Origin: Xanthobacter oligotrophicus
Lineage (GTDB): Bacteria > Pseudomonadota > Alphaproteobacteria > Rhizobiales > Xanthobacteraceae
Direction: 5' to 3'
Assembly (NCBI RefSeq): GCF_008364685.1
Contig: NZ_VTTL01000004.1
Coordinates: 357,559-421,558, forward strand
DNA: 64,000 nucleotides
In this document: piece after piece, positions 17,875 to 27,023 of the stretch
How the letters are laid out: each line of letters begins with the position of its first letter
How positions within the stretch are numbered: position 1 is the stretch's first letter
Position numbers and translations under genes: made by a program
The notes under the pieces: model-generated
Told to the model about the DNA's origin: nothing
Seen by the model: only the letters and a program-made list of their open reading frames with translations
Database searches by the model: none

Positions 17875-18918
17875 ATGCCGCGCAAGATCTCCCCGCCCAA
17901 ACCTTCCGTTGCGTCCGAGGCAGCTGCCGCCAAACCTGGTGCTCCCAAGTCTGGGGCCGCCAAGTCCGGCGACGCCAAGTCCGGTGCCCCCGCATCGGCC
18001 AAGCCACGTGGCGCGCAGGCCGCCCCCTCCGGACAGGCGCCGGTCTCGCCGGCGGCGAAAGCCGCGACGGGGGGGAGCAAGCCCGGAGCGAAGGCCAAGG
18101 CAGGGACCGGCGCAACCACAGGCGTGACCAAGGGCACCACCAAGGCTCCGGCCGAGCTGGCCGCCAAACCCGCCCTCTCCGGCAAGCGCAAGCCGGCCGT
18201 GCCCCTGCCGCCCAGCCCCGCGCCCCGCCGCAACAAGGCAGTGGCCAATGCGGCGGCTGCCGCCCACGGCAAGACGCTCGTCGCCTGGAGCGAGGAGGAG
18301 ATCGCCGAGGCCTTCACCCGCTTCGAGGCGCAGGATCCCGAGCCCAAGGGCGAACTCAACCACACCGATGCCTTCACCCTGCTGGTGGCGGTGGTGCTCT
18401 CGGCGCAGGCCACCGATACGGGGGTCAACAAGGCCACCACCGGCCTGTTCGCCGCCGCCGCCACGCCCGCCGCCATGGTCACGCTCGGGGAGGAGGAGGT
18501 GGCCCGCCACATCCGCACCCTCGGCCTCTATCGCGGCAAGGCGAAGAATGTGGTGGAGCTGTCCCGCCTGCTGCTGGAGCGCCACGCAGGTGTGGTACCG
18601 CGCGACCGCGAGGCGCTGGAGGCGCTGCCGGGGGTGGGCCGCAAGACCGCCAATGTGGTGCTGAACATCGCCTTCGGGGCGCCCACCATCGCGGTGGACA
18701 CCCATCTGTTCCGGGTGGCCAACCGCACCGGCCTTGCGCCCGGCCCGACGCCGCTGGCGGTGGAGCTGGGCCTTGAGGCGCGCATCCCCGACCGCTTCAA
18801 GCTGCACGCCCACCACTGGCTGATCCTGCACGGCCGCTACATCTGCAAGGCGGCCAAGCCCGAATGCGGCCGTTGCATCATCGCCGATCTGTGCCGCTGG
18901 CCGGAGAAGCGGTTTTAG
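17875..18918 (+). CDS. nth: Endonuclease III with a long Ala/Pro/Lys-rich N-terminal tail
   Basis: 347 residues; the catalytic core (about 134-347) matches the 210-residue Nth. Helix-hairpin-helix LPGVGRKTA (251-259) supplies Lys257, and Asp275 (VDTH) is the second catalytic residue. The four iron-sulphur cysteines are Cys324-x6-Cys331-x2-Cys334-x5-Cys340. The enzyme removes oxidised pyrimidines and cleaves the abasic site. The first 130 residues are low-complexity, rich in Ala, Lys, Gly and Pro with repeated K-S-G-A units, probably disordered and DNA-binding. Later starts inside the tail are possible. Confidence 0.9.
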   Translation: MPRKISPPKPSVASEAAAAKPGAPKSGAAKSGDAKSGAPASAKPRGAQAAPSGQAPVSPAAKAATGGSKPGAKAKAGTGATTGVTKGTTKAPAELAAKPALSGKRKPAVPLPPSPAPRRNKAVANAAAAAHGKTLVAWSEEEIAEAFTRFEAQDPEPKGELNHTDAFTLLVAVVLSAQATDTGVNKATTGLFAAAATPAAMVTLGEEEVARHIRTLGLYRGKAKNVVELSRLLLERHAGVVPRDREALEALPGVGRKTANVVLNIAFGAPTIAVDTHLFRVANRTGLAPGPTPLAVELGLEARIPDRFKLHAHHWLILHGRYICKAAKPECGRCIIADLCRWPEKRF

Positions 18919-18930
18919 AAGGGGAGCGCC

Positions 18931-20820
18931 TCAGCGCATTTCCGCGAGGAAGGCGCGGACCTCGTCCGGATTCACGTCCTTGGCGACGAAGGCCTCGCCG
19001 ATGCCGCGCACCAGGATGAAAGTGAGCGCGCCGCGGCTCACCTTCTTGTCCTGGGCGATGAGGGTCATCAGCCCGTCGGTGTCCGGCAATTCGCCCGGCA
19101 CGTCGGAAATCTTCGTGGGTAGGCCGGCGGCTTCGAGGTGCCGCACCGCCCGCGTCACGTCCTGCCCCGGGCACAGGCCGAGCCGCGCCGAGAAGGCGAA
19201 GGCCAGCGCCATGCCGATGGCGACGCCCTCGCCGTGGAGCAGGCGGCTGGAATAGCCGGCGCCGGCCTCCAGCGCATGGCCGAAGGTGTGGCCGAGATTG
19301 AGCAGGGCGCGGTCGCCGGTTTCCTTCTCGTCGCGGGCGACGATGGCGGCCTTGGCCATGCAGCTTGCCGCCACAGCCGAGATGCGCTCCGGTCCGCCGC
19401 CGATCACGCCGGCAAAGTCGCGCTCCAGCGTCTCGAACAAAGAGCGGTCGCCGAGCAGGCCGTATTTCACCACTTCCGCATAGCCGGCGCGGACTTCGCG
19501 CACGGGCAGGGTATCGAGGGCTGCGGTGTCGGCCAGCACCAGAACCGGCTGGTGGAAGGCGCCGACGAGGTTCTTGCCCTGGGGCGAGTTGATGCCGGTC
19601 TTGCCGCCGACGGAAGAATCCACCTGGCTGAGCAGGGTGGTCGGGGCCTGCACCACGTCCACCCCGCGCCGCAGCACAGAGGCGGCGAAGCCCGCGAGGT
19701 CGCCCACCACGCCGCCGCCCAGCGCTAGCACCAGGTCGCGCCGCTCGATGCGGGCGGAAATCAGCCCTTCCACCACCTGTTGGAGGCCGGGCCAGCCCTT
19801 GGTCTTCTCGCCCGGCTCCACCACGATGGCGGTATGGTCGATGCCGGCGGCGGATAGCGACTCCTGAACCGTCTTCAGGTGCCCGGCGGCCACCACGTTG
19901 GCATCGGTGACGATGGCGACCCGCGCGCCCTTGCGCAGCGCGGTCACATGGGTGCCCGCCTCGGCCAGCAGGCCGGGGCCGATATAGATGTCGTAGGGCC
20001 GCCCGGCCAGGTCCACGCGCACGGTGCTGCGGGTAATGTCGCCCATGGGCAGGGGCTCGGGCTCGGCATGGGCCAGATCGGCGGGACCAAGGGAGGCGGG
20101 GCCAAGGGGGGCGGACATGGAACGGGTCCCTTCGGGATACTGGATGAGATGGCGGTGCACCGCGCCAATCACCTCTTCCACCACCATCTCGTGCACCACG
20201 TCGCGGCTGTCCACGATCACGTCGGCGAGGGCGTAGGTGTCGCCGCGCTGCTGTAGCAGGGTAGCGAGCTTGGCCGCCGGGTCGCCCTGGGCGAGGAGGG
20301 GGCGGTCGGTGCGCTTCTTCACGCGCTTGAGCAGGGTGTGGAGGTCCGCGCGCAGCCAGACGGAGACGCCCTGGCGGGCCACCGCGTCGCGGGTCTCGCC
20401 ATTCATGAACGCGCCGCCTCCGGTGGCGAGCACGCTGGGACCGGACTGGAGCAGCCGTGCCACCACCCGCTTCTCGCCCTCGCGGAACTCCACCTCGCCG
20501 CGGCGGGCGAAGATTTCCGGAATGCTCATGCAGGCGGCGCGCTCGATCTCCTCGTCGGCGTCCACGAAAGGCAGGCCGAGCCGCTTGGCGAGCCTGCGGC
20601 CCACCGACGACTTGCCAGCCCCCGGCATGCCCACCAGCACGATGGAGCGGCGCCCGAGGCGATGGACCATGTCGGCAGGCGTCACCGGGGCAGGAATCGC
20701 CGGGGCAGGAATCGCCGGAACAGGCGTCACGCCGGCGGGCGCGGCCTGGGTGGCTTCGCTGGTCCCGGCTTCGCTGGTCTCGGTGTCCTTGCGGGACGGG
20801 GGGATGTTCTGGGTCTGCAC
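18931..20820 (-). CDS. aroKB: Bifunctional shikimate kinase / 3-dehydroquinate synthase (AroK-AroB fusion)
   Basis: 629 residues from a GTG at 20820, with GAGGAAGG just upstream; a TTG 14 codons earlier is an alternative. After a 50-residue Ala/Pro/Thr tail, shikimate kinase begins: Walker A GMPGAGKSS (64-72), DADEEIE and ATGGGAF. A linker near 230-260 leads to AroB: GGGVVGDLAGF, the QVDSSVGGKTGIN loop, and the zinc-site segments GYAEVVKYG and LNLGHTFGHALE. The two steps belong to the chorismate pathway. An internal ATG at 20118, with GAAGGGA about nine bases ahead, could also give free AroB. Confidence 0.88.
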   Translation of the reverse strand: MQTQNIPPSRKDTETSEAGTSEATQAAPAGVTPVPAIPAPAIPAPVTPADMVHRLGRRSIVLVGMPGAGKSSVGRRLAKRLGLPFVDADEEIERAACMSIPEIFARRGEVEFREGEKRVVARLLQSGPSVLATGGGAFMNGETRDAVARQGVSVWLRADLHTLLKRVKKRTDRPLLAQGDPAAKLATLLQQRGDTYALADVIVDSRDVVHEMVVEEVIGAVHRHLIQYPEGTRSMSAPLGPASLGPADLAHAEPEPLPMGDITRSTVRVDLAGRPYDIYIGPGLLAEAGTHVTALRKGARVAIVTDANVVAAGHLKTVQESLSAAGIDHTAIVVEPGEKTKGWPGLQQVVEGLISARIERRDLVLALGGGVVGDLAGFAASVLRRGVDVVQAPTTLLSQVDSSVGGKTGINSPQGKNLVGAFHQPVLVLADTAALDTLPVREVRAGYAEVVKYGLLGDRSLFETLERDFAGVIGGGPERISAVAASCMAKAAIVARDEKETGDRALLNLGHTFGHALEAGAGYSSRLLHGEGVAIGMALAFAFSARLGLCPGQDVTRAVRHLEAAGLPTKISDVPGELPDTDGLMTLIAQDKKVSRGALTFILVRGIGEAFVAKDVNPDEVRAFLAEMR

Positions 20821-21011
20821 CCGCGCCTTCCTCGCTGCGGCGGCATGGCCGTGCGCATACAAACCTGCGCGCGAACGGCGGACCGGACGGGTGCGGCTCT
20901 AGCATCCGCAACGCGAGCCGGCAATGCGGTTGAACAAGACGGCCCGGCGTGGCACCTCTCGGCATGAGGGGCCGCGCGGGTCGATTCGCGGCCCGGCACG
21001 AGGAGGCGAAG

Positions 21012-21155
21012 GTGCCGACGCTCTTCCGCTTGCTGGCGGTCCTGGCCGTGCTGTGCGGCCTCGTCTATGCGGCCATGTGGGCGCTCGCCAACAAGGTGGA
21101 GCCGCAGCAGCGCGAAATCACCTTTACCGTGCCGGCCGAGAAGATCGGCAAATGA
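21012..21155 (+). CDS. Small single-pass membrane protein upstream of xerD
   Basis: 47 residues from a GTG at 21012 with AGGAGG five bases upstream; the ATG at 20949 lacks a site. One transmembrane helix (about 4-24, LFRLLAVLAVLCGLVYAAMWAL), then a short periplasmic tail ending in KVEPQQREITFTVPAEKIGK. Its stop overlaps the xerD start (ATGA). Similar short reading frames, with the EP-x-REI tail, precede xerD in related bacteria as far as I recall. No function is known. Confidence 0.65.
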   Translation: MPTLFRLLAVLAVLCGLVYAAMWALANKVEPQQREITFTVPAEKIGK

Positions 21156-22228
21156 GCGGTGAAGGGCTGCCCCAAGATGGGCCGCCCCAAGACGGGCCTT
21201 CCGAAAACGGGGCACCTGAAAAGGGGTCGTCCAAGAAGGGGCTGGCCGCATCGGGACCGCTGGCGCTGTTCCTGGACATGCAGGCGATCGAGCGCGGCGG
21301 CGGGCCCAACACCCTCGACGCCTATCGCCGCGATCTCACCGACCTTGCCGAATTCCTCGCCCCGGTGCGCCTCGCCGAGGCCGACACATCGGCGATCCGC
21401 GCCTATCTGGCGGACCTGTCCGCCCGCGGCTTTGCCGCCACCACGGTGGCGCGGCGGCTGTCGGCCCTGCGCCAGTTCTACCGCTTCCTGTTCGCCGAGG
21501 GCCATCGCGCCGACGATCCCGCCGCCGTGCTGGAAGGCCCGAAGCGCGGCCGGCCCCTGCCCAAGGTGCTGAGCGTGGCGGAGGTCACCCGCCTCATCGA
21601 CACCGCCCATTCGCGCGCCGCCCAAGCCGAGGCGAGCCTGAATGCGGGGCAGGGGGGCGAGGGGCAGGGGACGGAGCCGGCAGCCGGCGCGGCGAAGGCG
21701 GGTCGGGCCGAAATGCTGCGGCTGCGGCGGGTCGCCTGCATGGTGGAGCTGCTCTACGCCAGCGGGCTGCGCGTGTCGGAATTGGTGGCGCTGCCCGCCG
21801 CTGCCGCGCGGGCGCAGGGCGAGGCCATCCTTGTCACCGGCAAGGGGCGCAAGGAGCGCCTCGTCCCACTCTCGGGACCGGCGAAGGTGGCCATGCTGGC
21901 CTTCCTCGCCGCGCGGCGGGCGGCGGGGCTGGAGGCCTCGCGCTGGCTGTTCCCGTCCGGCAGCGAGAGCGGCCACGTCACCCGCCAGCAGGCGGCGCGG
22001 GATCTGAAGGAGTTGGCGCTGGCGGCGGGGCTCGATCCGGCGAAGCTGTCGCCCCATGTGCTGCGCCACGCCTTCGCCAGCCATCTGCTGGCACACGGCG
22101 CCGACCTGCGGGTGGTGCAGACCCTGCTCGGCCATGCCGATGTCTCCACCACCCAGATCTACACCCACGTCCTCGACGAGCGGCTGAAAAGCATGGTCCG
22201 CGACCTGCACCCGCTGTCGGACGAGTGA
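21152..22228 (+). CDS. xerD: Tyrosine recombinase XerD
   Basis: 358 residues against about 300 for typical XerD. Catalytic residues are all present: Arg207 (ASGLR), Lys231 (TGKGRK), His302 and Arg305 (HVLRH), His328 (LLGH) and nucleophile Tyr337. The N-terminal SAM-like domain spans about 32-125. It resolves chromosome dimers with XerC at dif and acts near FtsK. Two insertions account for the length: a repetitive N-terminal tail (residues 7-30) and an Ala/Gly/Gln loop at about 154-187 between the two domains. It is translationally coupled to the small membrane gene. Confidence 0.88.
   Translation: MSGEGLPQDGPPQDGPSENGAPEKGSSKKGLAASGPLALFLDMQAIERGGGPNTLDAYRRDLTDLAEFLAPVRLAEADTSAIRAYLADLSARGFAATTVARRLSALRQFYRFLFAEGHRADDPAAVLEGPKRGRPLPKVLSVAEVTRLIDTAHSRAAQAEASLNAGQGGEGQGTEPAAGAAKAGRAEMLRLRRVACMVELLYASGLRVSELVALPAAAARAQGEAILVTGKGRKERLVPLSGPAKVAMLAFLAARRAAGLEASRWLFPSGSESGHVTRQQAARDLKELALAAGLDPAKLSPHVLRHAFASHLLAHGADLRVVQTLLGHADVSTTQIYTHVLDERLKSMVRDLHPLSDE
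21170..21244 (+). repeat. Five degenerate 15-bp tandem repeats in the 5' end of xerD
   Basis: Units start at 21170, 21185, 21200, 21215 and 21230. The first reads CCCCAAGATGGGCCG and the second differs at two positions; later units drift to A-rich forms. They encode a five-residue period (PQDGP, PQDGP, SENGA, PEKGS, SKKGL), a charged tail not part of the recombinase fold. Confidence 0.7.
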
Positions 22229-22232
22229 GCCT

Positions 22233-22796
22233 TCAGAACCGCGTCACCACGGCGGCGAGGTCGGGGCGGGGGCGGTCTTCCAGCTTCTGGGTGGCGGTGC
22301 CGATATAGATGAAGCCGGTGATGCGCTCGAAGGTGTCCAGGCCCAGCGCCGCGCGGGCCTCGGCATCATAGGTCGGCCATTCGGAGAGCCAGGTGGCGCC
22401 ATAGCCGAGGGCGGCGGCGGCGATCAGCAGGTTCTGGCAGGCGGCGGCCGAGGACATGAGCTGCTCGAATTCCGGGATTTTCACATGCGGGGCGGCGCGC
22501 GAGACCACCGCCACCACCACCGGCGCGCGCAGAAAGCGACCGCGCTCGTCCTCCAGCCGCTTCTCCGACACGCCGGGATCGGACGCCGCCAGCACCTCGG
22601 CGAGCTTGCCGCCGGCACGCGCGCGGCCCTCGCCCTCGAACACGATGAAGCGCCAGGGGGCCAGCTTGCCATGGTCCGGCACGCGGGAGGCGATGGTGAG
22701 AAGGGTGTCCAGCTCGTCCGCCGACGGGCCGGGTTCGACCAGGTCGATGACGCGGGAGGAGCGGCGGGTGGCGAGGAGTTCGAGAGCGTCGGGCAT
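22233..22796 (-). CDS. Nitroreductase family protein
   Basis: 187 residues, start ATG at 22796. The FMN-binding motif RRSSR (11-15) follows a short helix, RVPDHGKLAPWRF (38-50) forms the second flavin contact, and GYGATWLSEW (131-140) is the strand seen in the YdjA-like subgroup of short nitroreductases. Such proteins reduce nitro or quinone groups with NAD(P)H; the physiological substrate is not known. It is convergent with xerD with 4 bp between stops, and divergent from the next gene. Confidence 0.83.
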   Translation of the reverse strand: MPDALELLATRRSSRVIDLVEPGPSADELDTLLTIASRVPDHGKLAPWRFIVFEGEGRARAGGKLAEVLAASDPGVSEKRLEDERGRFLRAPVVVAVVSRAAPHVKIPEFEQLMSSAAACQNLLIAAAALGYGATWLSEWPTYDAEARAALGLDTFERITGFIYIGTATQKLEDRPRPDLAAVVTRF

Positions 22797-23026
22797 GGGG
22801 CAATGGCTCTGCTGAAGAATGGAGAGAGGCAAGGCGGGTAGAGCGGCACCATAAGGGCAAGTGCCGCCGGTTTGAACAGGGTGCGGGCCGGCAAAGGCGT
22901 GGCCGGAAAATCCCGGCGTAATGTCATTTCCCCTGACGGCGATCGCGCGGTTCCGGCGCGGCGGGACGAAGCTGACGCAACGGCGCCGACTTGAATCCGC
23001 CCCGAATATTGTGCACGTCAGCACAC

Positions 23027-24103
23027 ATGATCCGCTTCGCCCGCGCTTTTGGCCGCTCTCCCGCCGTTCGCTGCCCTGTGCCGCGCCGCCGGGGGCTGCG
23101 GCTTGCGGCGCTGGCGTGCGCCGTGCTGGCCGTGGCCGCGCCGGTGCTCGCCGCCCCGCGCGATGCCGCTGCGCAAACCATGCAGTTCCTCGGCCCCCCT
23201 GCCGCGCCGCCGCCGGCCGGGCCGTTCCAGACCCCGCCCAACGCGCCGCGCCCGGCGTTCCAGGCCCCCGGCGGTGGTGGCGCTCCCGCTCCCGCCCCGT
23301 CGAGCCGCGAGCCCCATGCGGTGCTGCCGCAGGCGCCACCCGGCAAGGCGGCGCTTGGCGTGTTTGCCCGGTTCGGGGCCGATGGCGCGGCGATCCCTCG
23401 CGGCCTCGTCTGGCGCGTCTTCGCCGACCAGCCGGAAAGCACCGGCGCCTTCCCGCTGGTGGCGGAAAGCTCCGAGGCGACGCCGGTCTTCTTCCTCAAT
23501 CCGGGCGGCTATATCGTCCACGTGTCCTACGGCTTCGCCACGCTCGCCCAGCGGGTGCAGATGGGGCCGCTCTCGCGCCGCCAGGCGTTCGACGTGCCGG
23601 CCGGCGCCCTGCGCTTGTCCGCCGACGTGGACGACAAGCCCATCCCCGCCCAGAAGCTGACCTTCGACATCTTCGAGGGCTCGTTCCTGCAGGGCCGCAC
23701 CTCCAGCCAGCCCTATTATCGCGGCGCCGGCGCCGGCGAGGTGGTGCTGCTGCCCGAGGGCACCTATCACGTGGTGTCCACCTATGGTGACGCCAATGCC
23801 GTGGTGCGCGCGGACGTCACCGTCGCCCCCGGCAAGCTCACCGACGCCACCGTGCATCACCGTGCCGCGCAGATCATGCTGAAGCTGGTGAAGGTGGCGG
23901 GCGGCGAGGCGCAGGCCGACACCCAGTGGACGGTGATCACCCCCGGCGGTGATACCATCAAGGAATCCATCGGCGCCTTCCCCACCTTCGTGCTGTCGGA
24001 GGGCGACTACACCGCCATCGCGCGCAAGGACGGCAAGAATTTCAGCCGCGAGATCAAGGTGGAAGCCGGTAAGAACCAGGAAATCGAGGTGCTGGCGAAA
24101 TAG
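23027..24103 (+). CDS. Secreted conserved protein with Pro-rich linker, unknown role
   Basis: 358 residues from the ATG at 23027; a TTG 12 codons upstream is the alternative. A basic N-region and a hydrophobic core (about 22-45) form a signal ending in AAPRDAAA. A Pro/Ala-rich linker (about 55-105) follows. The remainder (about 110-358) looks like repeated beta-sandwich units with short tyrosine- or valine-rich strands (GGYIVHVSYGFA, EGTYHVVSTYGDA, EGDYTAIARKDG): three similar 'x-G-x-Y' turns at about 160, 245 and 330. I do not recognise a named family. It is followed 71 bp later by a cytochrome c, with which it may be cotranscribed. Confidence 0.65.
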   Translation: MIRFARAFGRSPAVRCPVPRRRGLRLAALACAVLAVAAPVLAAPRDAAAQTMQFLGPPAAPPPAGPFQTPPNAPRPAFQAPGGGGAPAPAPSSREPHAVLPQAPPGKAALGVFARFGADGAAIPRGLVWRVFADQPESTGAFPLVAESSEATPVFFLNPGGYIVHVSYGFATLAQRVQMGPLSRRQAFDVPAGALRLSADVDDKPIPAQKLTFDIFEGSFLQGRTSSQPYYRGAGAGEVVLLPEGTYHVVSTYGDANAVVRADVTVAPGKLTDATVHHRAAQIMLKLVKVAGGEAQADTQWTVITPGGDTIKESIGAFPTFVLSEGDYTAIARKDGKNFSREIKVEAGKNQEIEVLAK

Positions 24104-24174
24104 CCCGCCAGCGTGCCTCGGATCGGGTACCTCGAAAGTGGTGCCCCAACGATAAGACCGAGGGACGAACGACC

Positions 24175-24510
24175 ATGGTGCTCAAGTCCGCCGCCCGGCT
24201 TCTGCCGGGAGCCGCCTTCGCCTTCCTGCTGCTGTCCGGGCCTGTCGCTGCCGCCCGAGCCGGCGATCCCGAGGCCGGCCGGGTGCTCGCCACCGGCCTG
24301 TGCGCGAACTGCCATGTGGTGGGCGCCCAGCCCCAGAGCGCCGCGAGCGACGCGCCGACCTTCTTCGCCATCGCCGAACGGGACGGCGGTGTGAGCGCCG
24401 ACTGGCTGGTGTCGCGGCTGGCGAATCCGCATCCGCAGATGCCGCAGGTCTCCCTGACGCGCGCGGACGCGACGGACCTTGCGGCCTACATCGCGAACCT
24501 CAAGAAATAG
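24175..24510 (+). CDS. Small periplasmic c-type cytochrome
   Basis: 111 residues. Signal peptide 1-29 (ends ARA). One haem site, Cys43-Ala-Asn-Cys46-His47, and Met89 in HPQMP as the likely axial ligand; the mature protein has about 82 residues, the size of a class I cytochrome c. It would shuttle electrons in the periplasm. Haem attachment would need the Ccm proteins encoded in this window at 42743-46877. The upstream neighbour is a secreted protein of unknown role. Confidence 0.83.
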   Translation: MVLKSAARLLPGAAFAFLLLSGPVAAARAGDPEAGRVLATGLCANCHVVGAQPQSAASDAPTFFAIAERDGGVSADWLVSRLANPHPQMPQVSLTRADATDLAAYIANLKK

Positions 24511-24542
24511 GCCGACGCCCGGCCCCTCAGGACGCCCCATAG

Positions 24543-24575
24543 AAAAAGGCGGGAGGCCTGAGCCACCCGCCCTTT
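24543..24575. terminator. Bidirectional terminator between cytochrome c gene and thrS
   Basis: The stem GGCGGG (24548-24553) pairs with CCCGCC (24566-24571). A run of five A precedes it and CTTT follows, so both converging transcripts have a short U-run. It lies 32 bp past the cytochrome stop and 20 bp from the thrS stop. Confidence 0.7.
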
Positions 24576-24594
24576 CCATTCGCGTTCAACGTGC

Positions 24595-26577
24595 TCACGC
24601 CGCCTGCTGGGCCTTGGCGAGAGCCTTGCGCTTGAGATCCGGCGGCACCGCCTCATCCACCAGCGCCGCAACCACCTCGTCCAGCGTTCCGCCGGTCTGG
24701 GCGTTGGAGCCGAGGCGGCGGATGGAGAGGGTGCGCTCGGCCGCCTCCTTCTTGCCCGCCACCAGCAGCACCGGCACCTTGGCGAGGGAGTGCTCGCGCA
24801 CCTTCAGGTTGATCTTCTCGTTGCGCACGTCGAGTTCCACGCGCAGGCCTTCCGCCTTCAGCAGCTCCGCCACCTCGGCGGCATAGTCGTCCGCATCCGA
24901 GGTGATGGTGGCCACCACCACCTGGGTGGGGGCGAGCCACAGCGGGAAGTGGCCGGCGAAATGCTCGATGAGGATGCCGGTGAAGCGCTCCATGGAGCCG
25001 CAGATGGCGCGGTGGATCATCACCGGCGTCTTCTTCTGGCCGTCCGCGTCCACATAGAAGGCACCGAACCGCTCCGGCAGGTTGAAGTCCACCTGGGTGG
25101 TGCCGCATTGCCATTCACGGCCGATGGCGTCCTTCAGGGTGTATTCGAACTTGGGGCCATAGAAGGCGCCCTCGCCGGGCAGGATGCCGGTCTTGATGCG
25201 CCCGCCCGAGGCGGCCTCGATCTGGCCGAGCACGCGGGTCATCACCTCTTCGGCGTGGTCCCACACGGCATCCGAGCCCACGCGCTTCTCGGGGCGCGTG
25301 GAGAGCTTCACGACGATCTCCTCGAAGCCGAAATCGGCGTAGGTGGAGAGGATCAGGTCGTTGATCTTCAGGCACTCCGCCGCCATCTGCTCCTCGGTGC
25401 AGAAGACGTGGGCGTCGTCCTGGGTGAAGCCGCGTACGCGCATGAGGCCATGCAGCGCGCCGGACGGCTCGTAGCGATGCACCGCGCCGAATTCGGCAAG
25501 GCGCAGAGGCAGATCGCGGTAACTCTTCAGACCATGCTTGAAGATCTGCACATGGCCAGGGCAGTTCATGGGCTTCAAGGCGAACACGCGCTCGTCCTTG
25601 GTCTCGTCGCCCGCGGACTGCACCTTGAACATGTTTTCCTTGTACCAGCCCCAGTGGCCGGAGGTCTCCCAAAGAGAGGCGTCGAGCACCTGCGGGGCGT
25701 TGACCTCGCTGTAGTCGGCCTTCAGGCGCCGGCGCATGTAGGCCACCAGCTCCTGGAACAGGGTCCAACCCTTGGGGTGCCAGAACACCGTTCCGGGGCC
25801 TTCCTCCTGGAAGTGGAACAGATCCATCTCGCGGCCGAGGCGGCGATGGTCGCGCTTCTCCGCCTCCTCCAGGCGATGGATGTAGGCGGCAAGCTCCTTC
25901 TCGTCCTGCCAGGCGGTGCCGTAGATGCGGGTGAGCATCGGGTTGTTCGAATCACCGCGCCAATAGGCGCCGGCCACCTTCATCAGCTTGAAGGCGGTGC
26001 CGATCTTGCCCGTGGAGGGCATGTGCGGGCCGCGGCAGAGGTCGAACCACTCGCCCTGCTTGTAGATCTTCACGTCCTGGTCGGCGGGGATGGCGTCCAC
26101 CAGCTCGACCTTGTAGCCCTCGCCCTTGGCGGCGAACACGCGCTTGGCCTCGTCGCGGGTCCACACTTCCTTGGTGAAGGGCCGGTCGCGGGCGATGATC
26201 TCGCGCATCTTCTTCTCGATGACCGGCAGGTCCTCGGTGGTGAAGGGGGCATTGCGGGCGAAGTCGTAATAAAAGCCGTTCTCGATCACCGGGCCGATGG
26301 TCACCTGCGTGCCCGGCCACAGCTCCTGCACCGCCTCGGCCATGACGTGCGAGCAGTCGTGGCGGATCAACTCCAGCGCGCGCGGGTCGTCGCGGGTGAC
26401 GATCTCCAGCTTCGCGTCGCGGGTGATGGGCTCGGAAAGGTCGGTGAGCGCGCCGTCGAGGGTGACGGCGACCGCCTTCTTGGCCAGGGATTTGGAGATG
26501 GCGGCGGCGATGTCCGCGCCGGACGTCCCCTCGGCATAGTCGCGCTTGGCGCCGTCGGGGAAGGTCAGGGAAATCAT
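24595..26577 (-). CDS. thrS: Threonyl-tRNA synthetase
   Basis: 660 residues, normal for bacterial ThrRS. An N-terminal TGS domain (1-62) precedes the editing domain with His73-x3-His77 (HDCSH) and DLCRGPH near 180. The class II catalytic core has the zinc cysteine in MNCPGH (near 340), motif 2 near [17 protein letters not shown], and motif 3 GSMERF. A C-terminal anticodon-binding domain follows (about 550-650). It charges tRNA-Thr and edits Ser-tRNA-Thr. Single gene; its 5' leader carries a small hairpin. Confidence 0.97.
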   Translation of the reverse strand: MISLTFPDGAKRDYAEGTSGADIAAAISKSLAKKAVAVTLDGALTDLSEPITRDAKLEIVTRDDPRALELIRHDCSHVMAEAVQELWPGTQVTIGPVIENGFYYDFARNAPFTTEDLPVIEKKMREIIARDRPFTKEVWTRDEAKRVFAAKGEGYKVELVDAIPADQDVKIYKQGEWFDLCRGPHMPSTGKIGTAFKLMKVAGAYWRGDSNNPMLTRIYGTAWQDEKELAAYIHRLEEAEKRDHRRLGREMDLFHFQEEGPGTVFWHPKGWTLFQELVAYMRRRLKADYSEVNAPQVLDASLWETSGHWGWYKENMFKVQSAGDETKDERVFALKPMNCPGHVQIFKHGLKSYRDLPLRLAEFGAVHRYEPSGALHGLMRVRGFTQDDAHVFCTEEQMAAECLKINDLILSTYADFGFEEIVVKLSTRPEKRVGSDAVWDHAEEVMTRVLGQIEAASGGRIKTGILPGEGAFYGPKFEYTLKDAIGREWQCGTTQVDFNLPERFGAFYVDADGQKKTPVMIHRAICGSMERFTGILIEHFAGHFPLWLAPTQVVVATITSDADDYAAEVAELLKAEGLRVELDVRNEKINLKVREHSLAKVPVLLVAGKKEAAERTLSIRRLGSNAQTGGTLDEVVAALVDEAVPPDLKRKALAKAQQAA

Positions 26578-27023
26578 GAGGCAACTCCTTGCCGCCCACT
26601 CCTGCGGACCACGCAGGTAGGCGTCTTTTCATGGTCACGCGGGTCTTTTAAGCGAGAGCGGGTGCCCGCGTCCAGAACGGGGGATTGAGGGGGCTGGCGG
26701 GCAGTGTTCACGCGGATGTGCCCAGGTGGATACCGTTCGGCAACGCTTTGGGTGGAAAATGCTGCACTGCCCGGGCCGCAATCCCCCTTTTCCTCGCGCG
26801 CGGCCTCGGCTAATCCCGTGAGCGGGGTCGTGAGTGTTCGCCATGCCGGCGTCGTCCGACCGGACCTGATGGATCGGGTCCGGACCGGGGGCAGGGCGGT
26901 TCACGCCGGGGAGGGGAATGGGTTGGCCACGGAGCGGAATGTCCTGCCCCGCTTCCGACCTATTCACGTGTCACCGCTGTCAAAAGGGCGGATTCGCCCT
27001 CGGACGCGTAAAGAGAGGCCGGC
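26578..27023. other. Divergent intergenic region thrS / L,D-transpeptidase
   Basis: 446 bp, no gene. A hairpin CCTGCG/CGCAGG (26601-26617) lies 23 bp ahead of the thrS ATG on the minus strand and could affect initiation. No T-box or leader peptide rich in Thr codons is visible. Promoters were not recognised. Confidence 0.4.

Noticed and set aside
21152..22228. Integrase of a mobile element
   Set aside because: It is XerD by motifs and by its place between aroKB and the small membrane gene; no att sites, tRNA or phage genes nearby.
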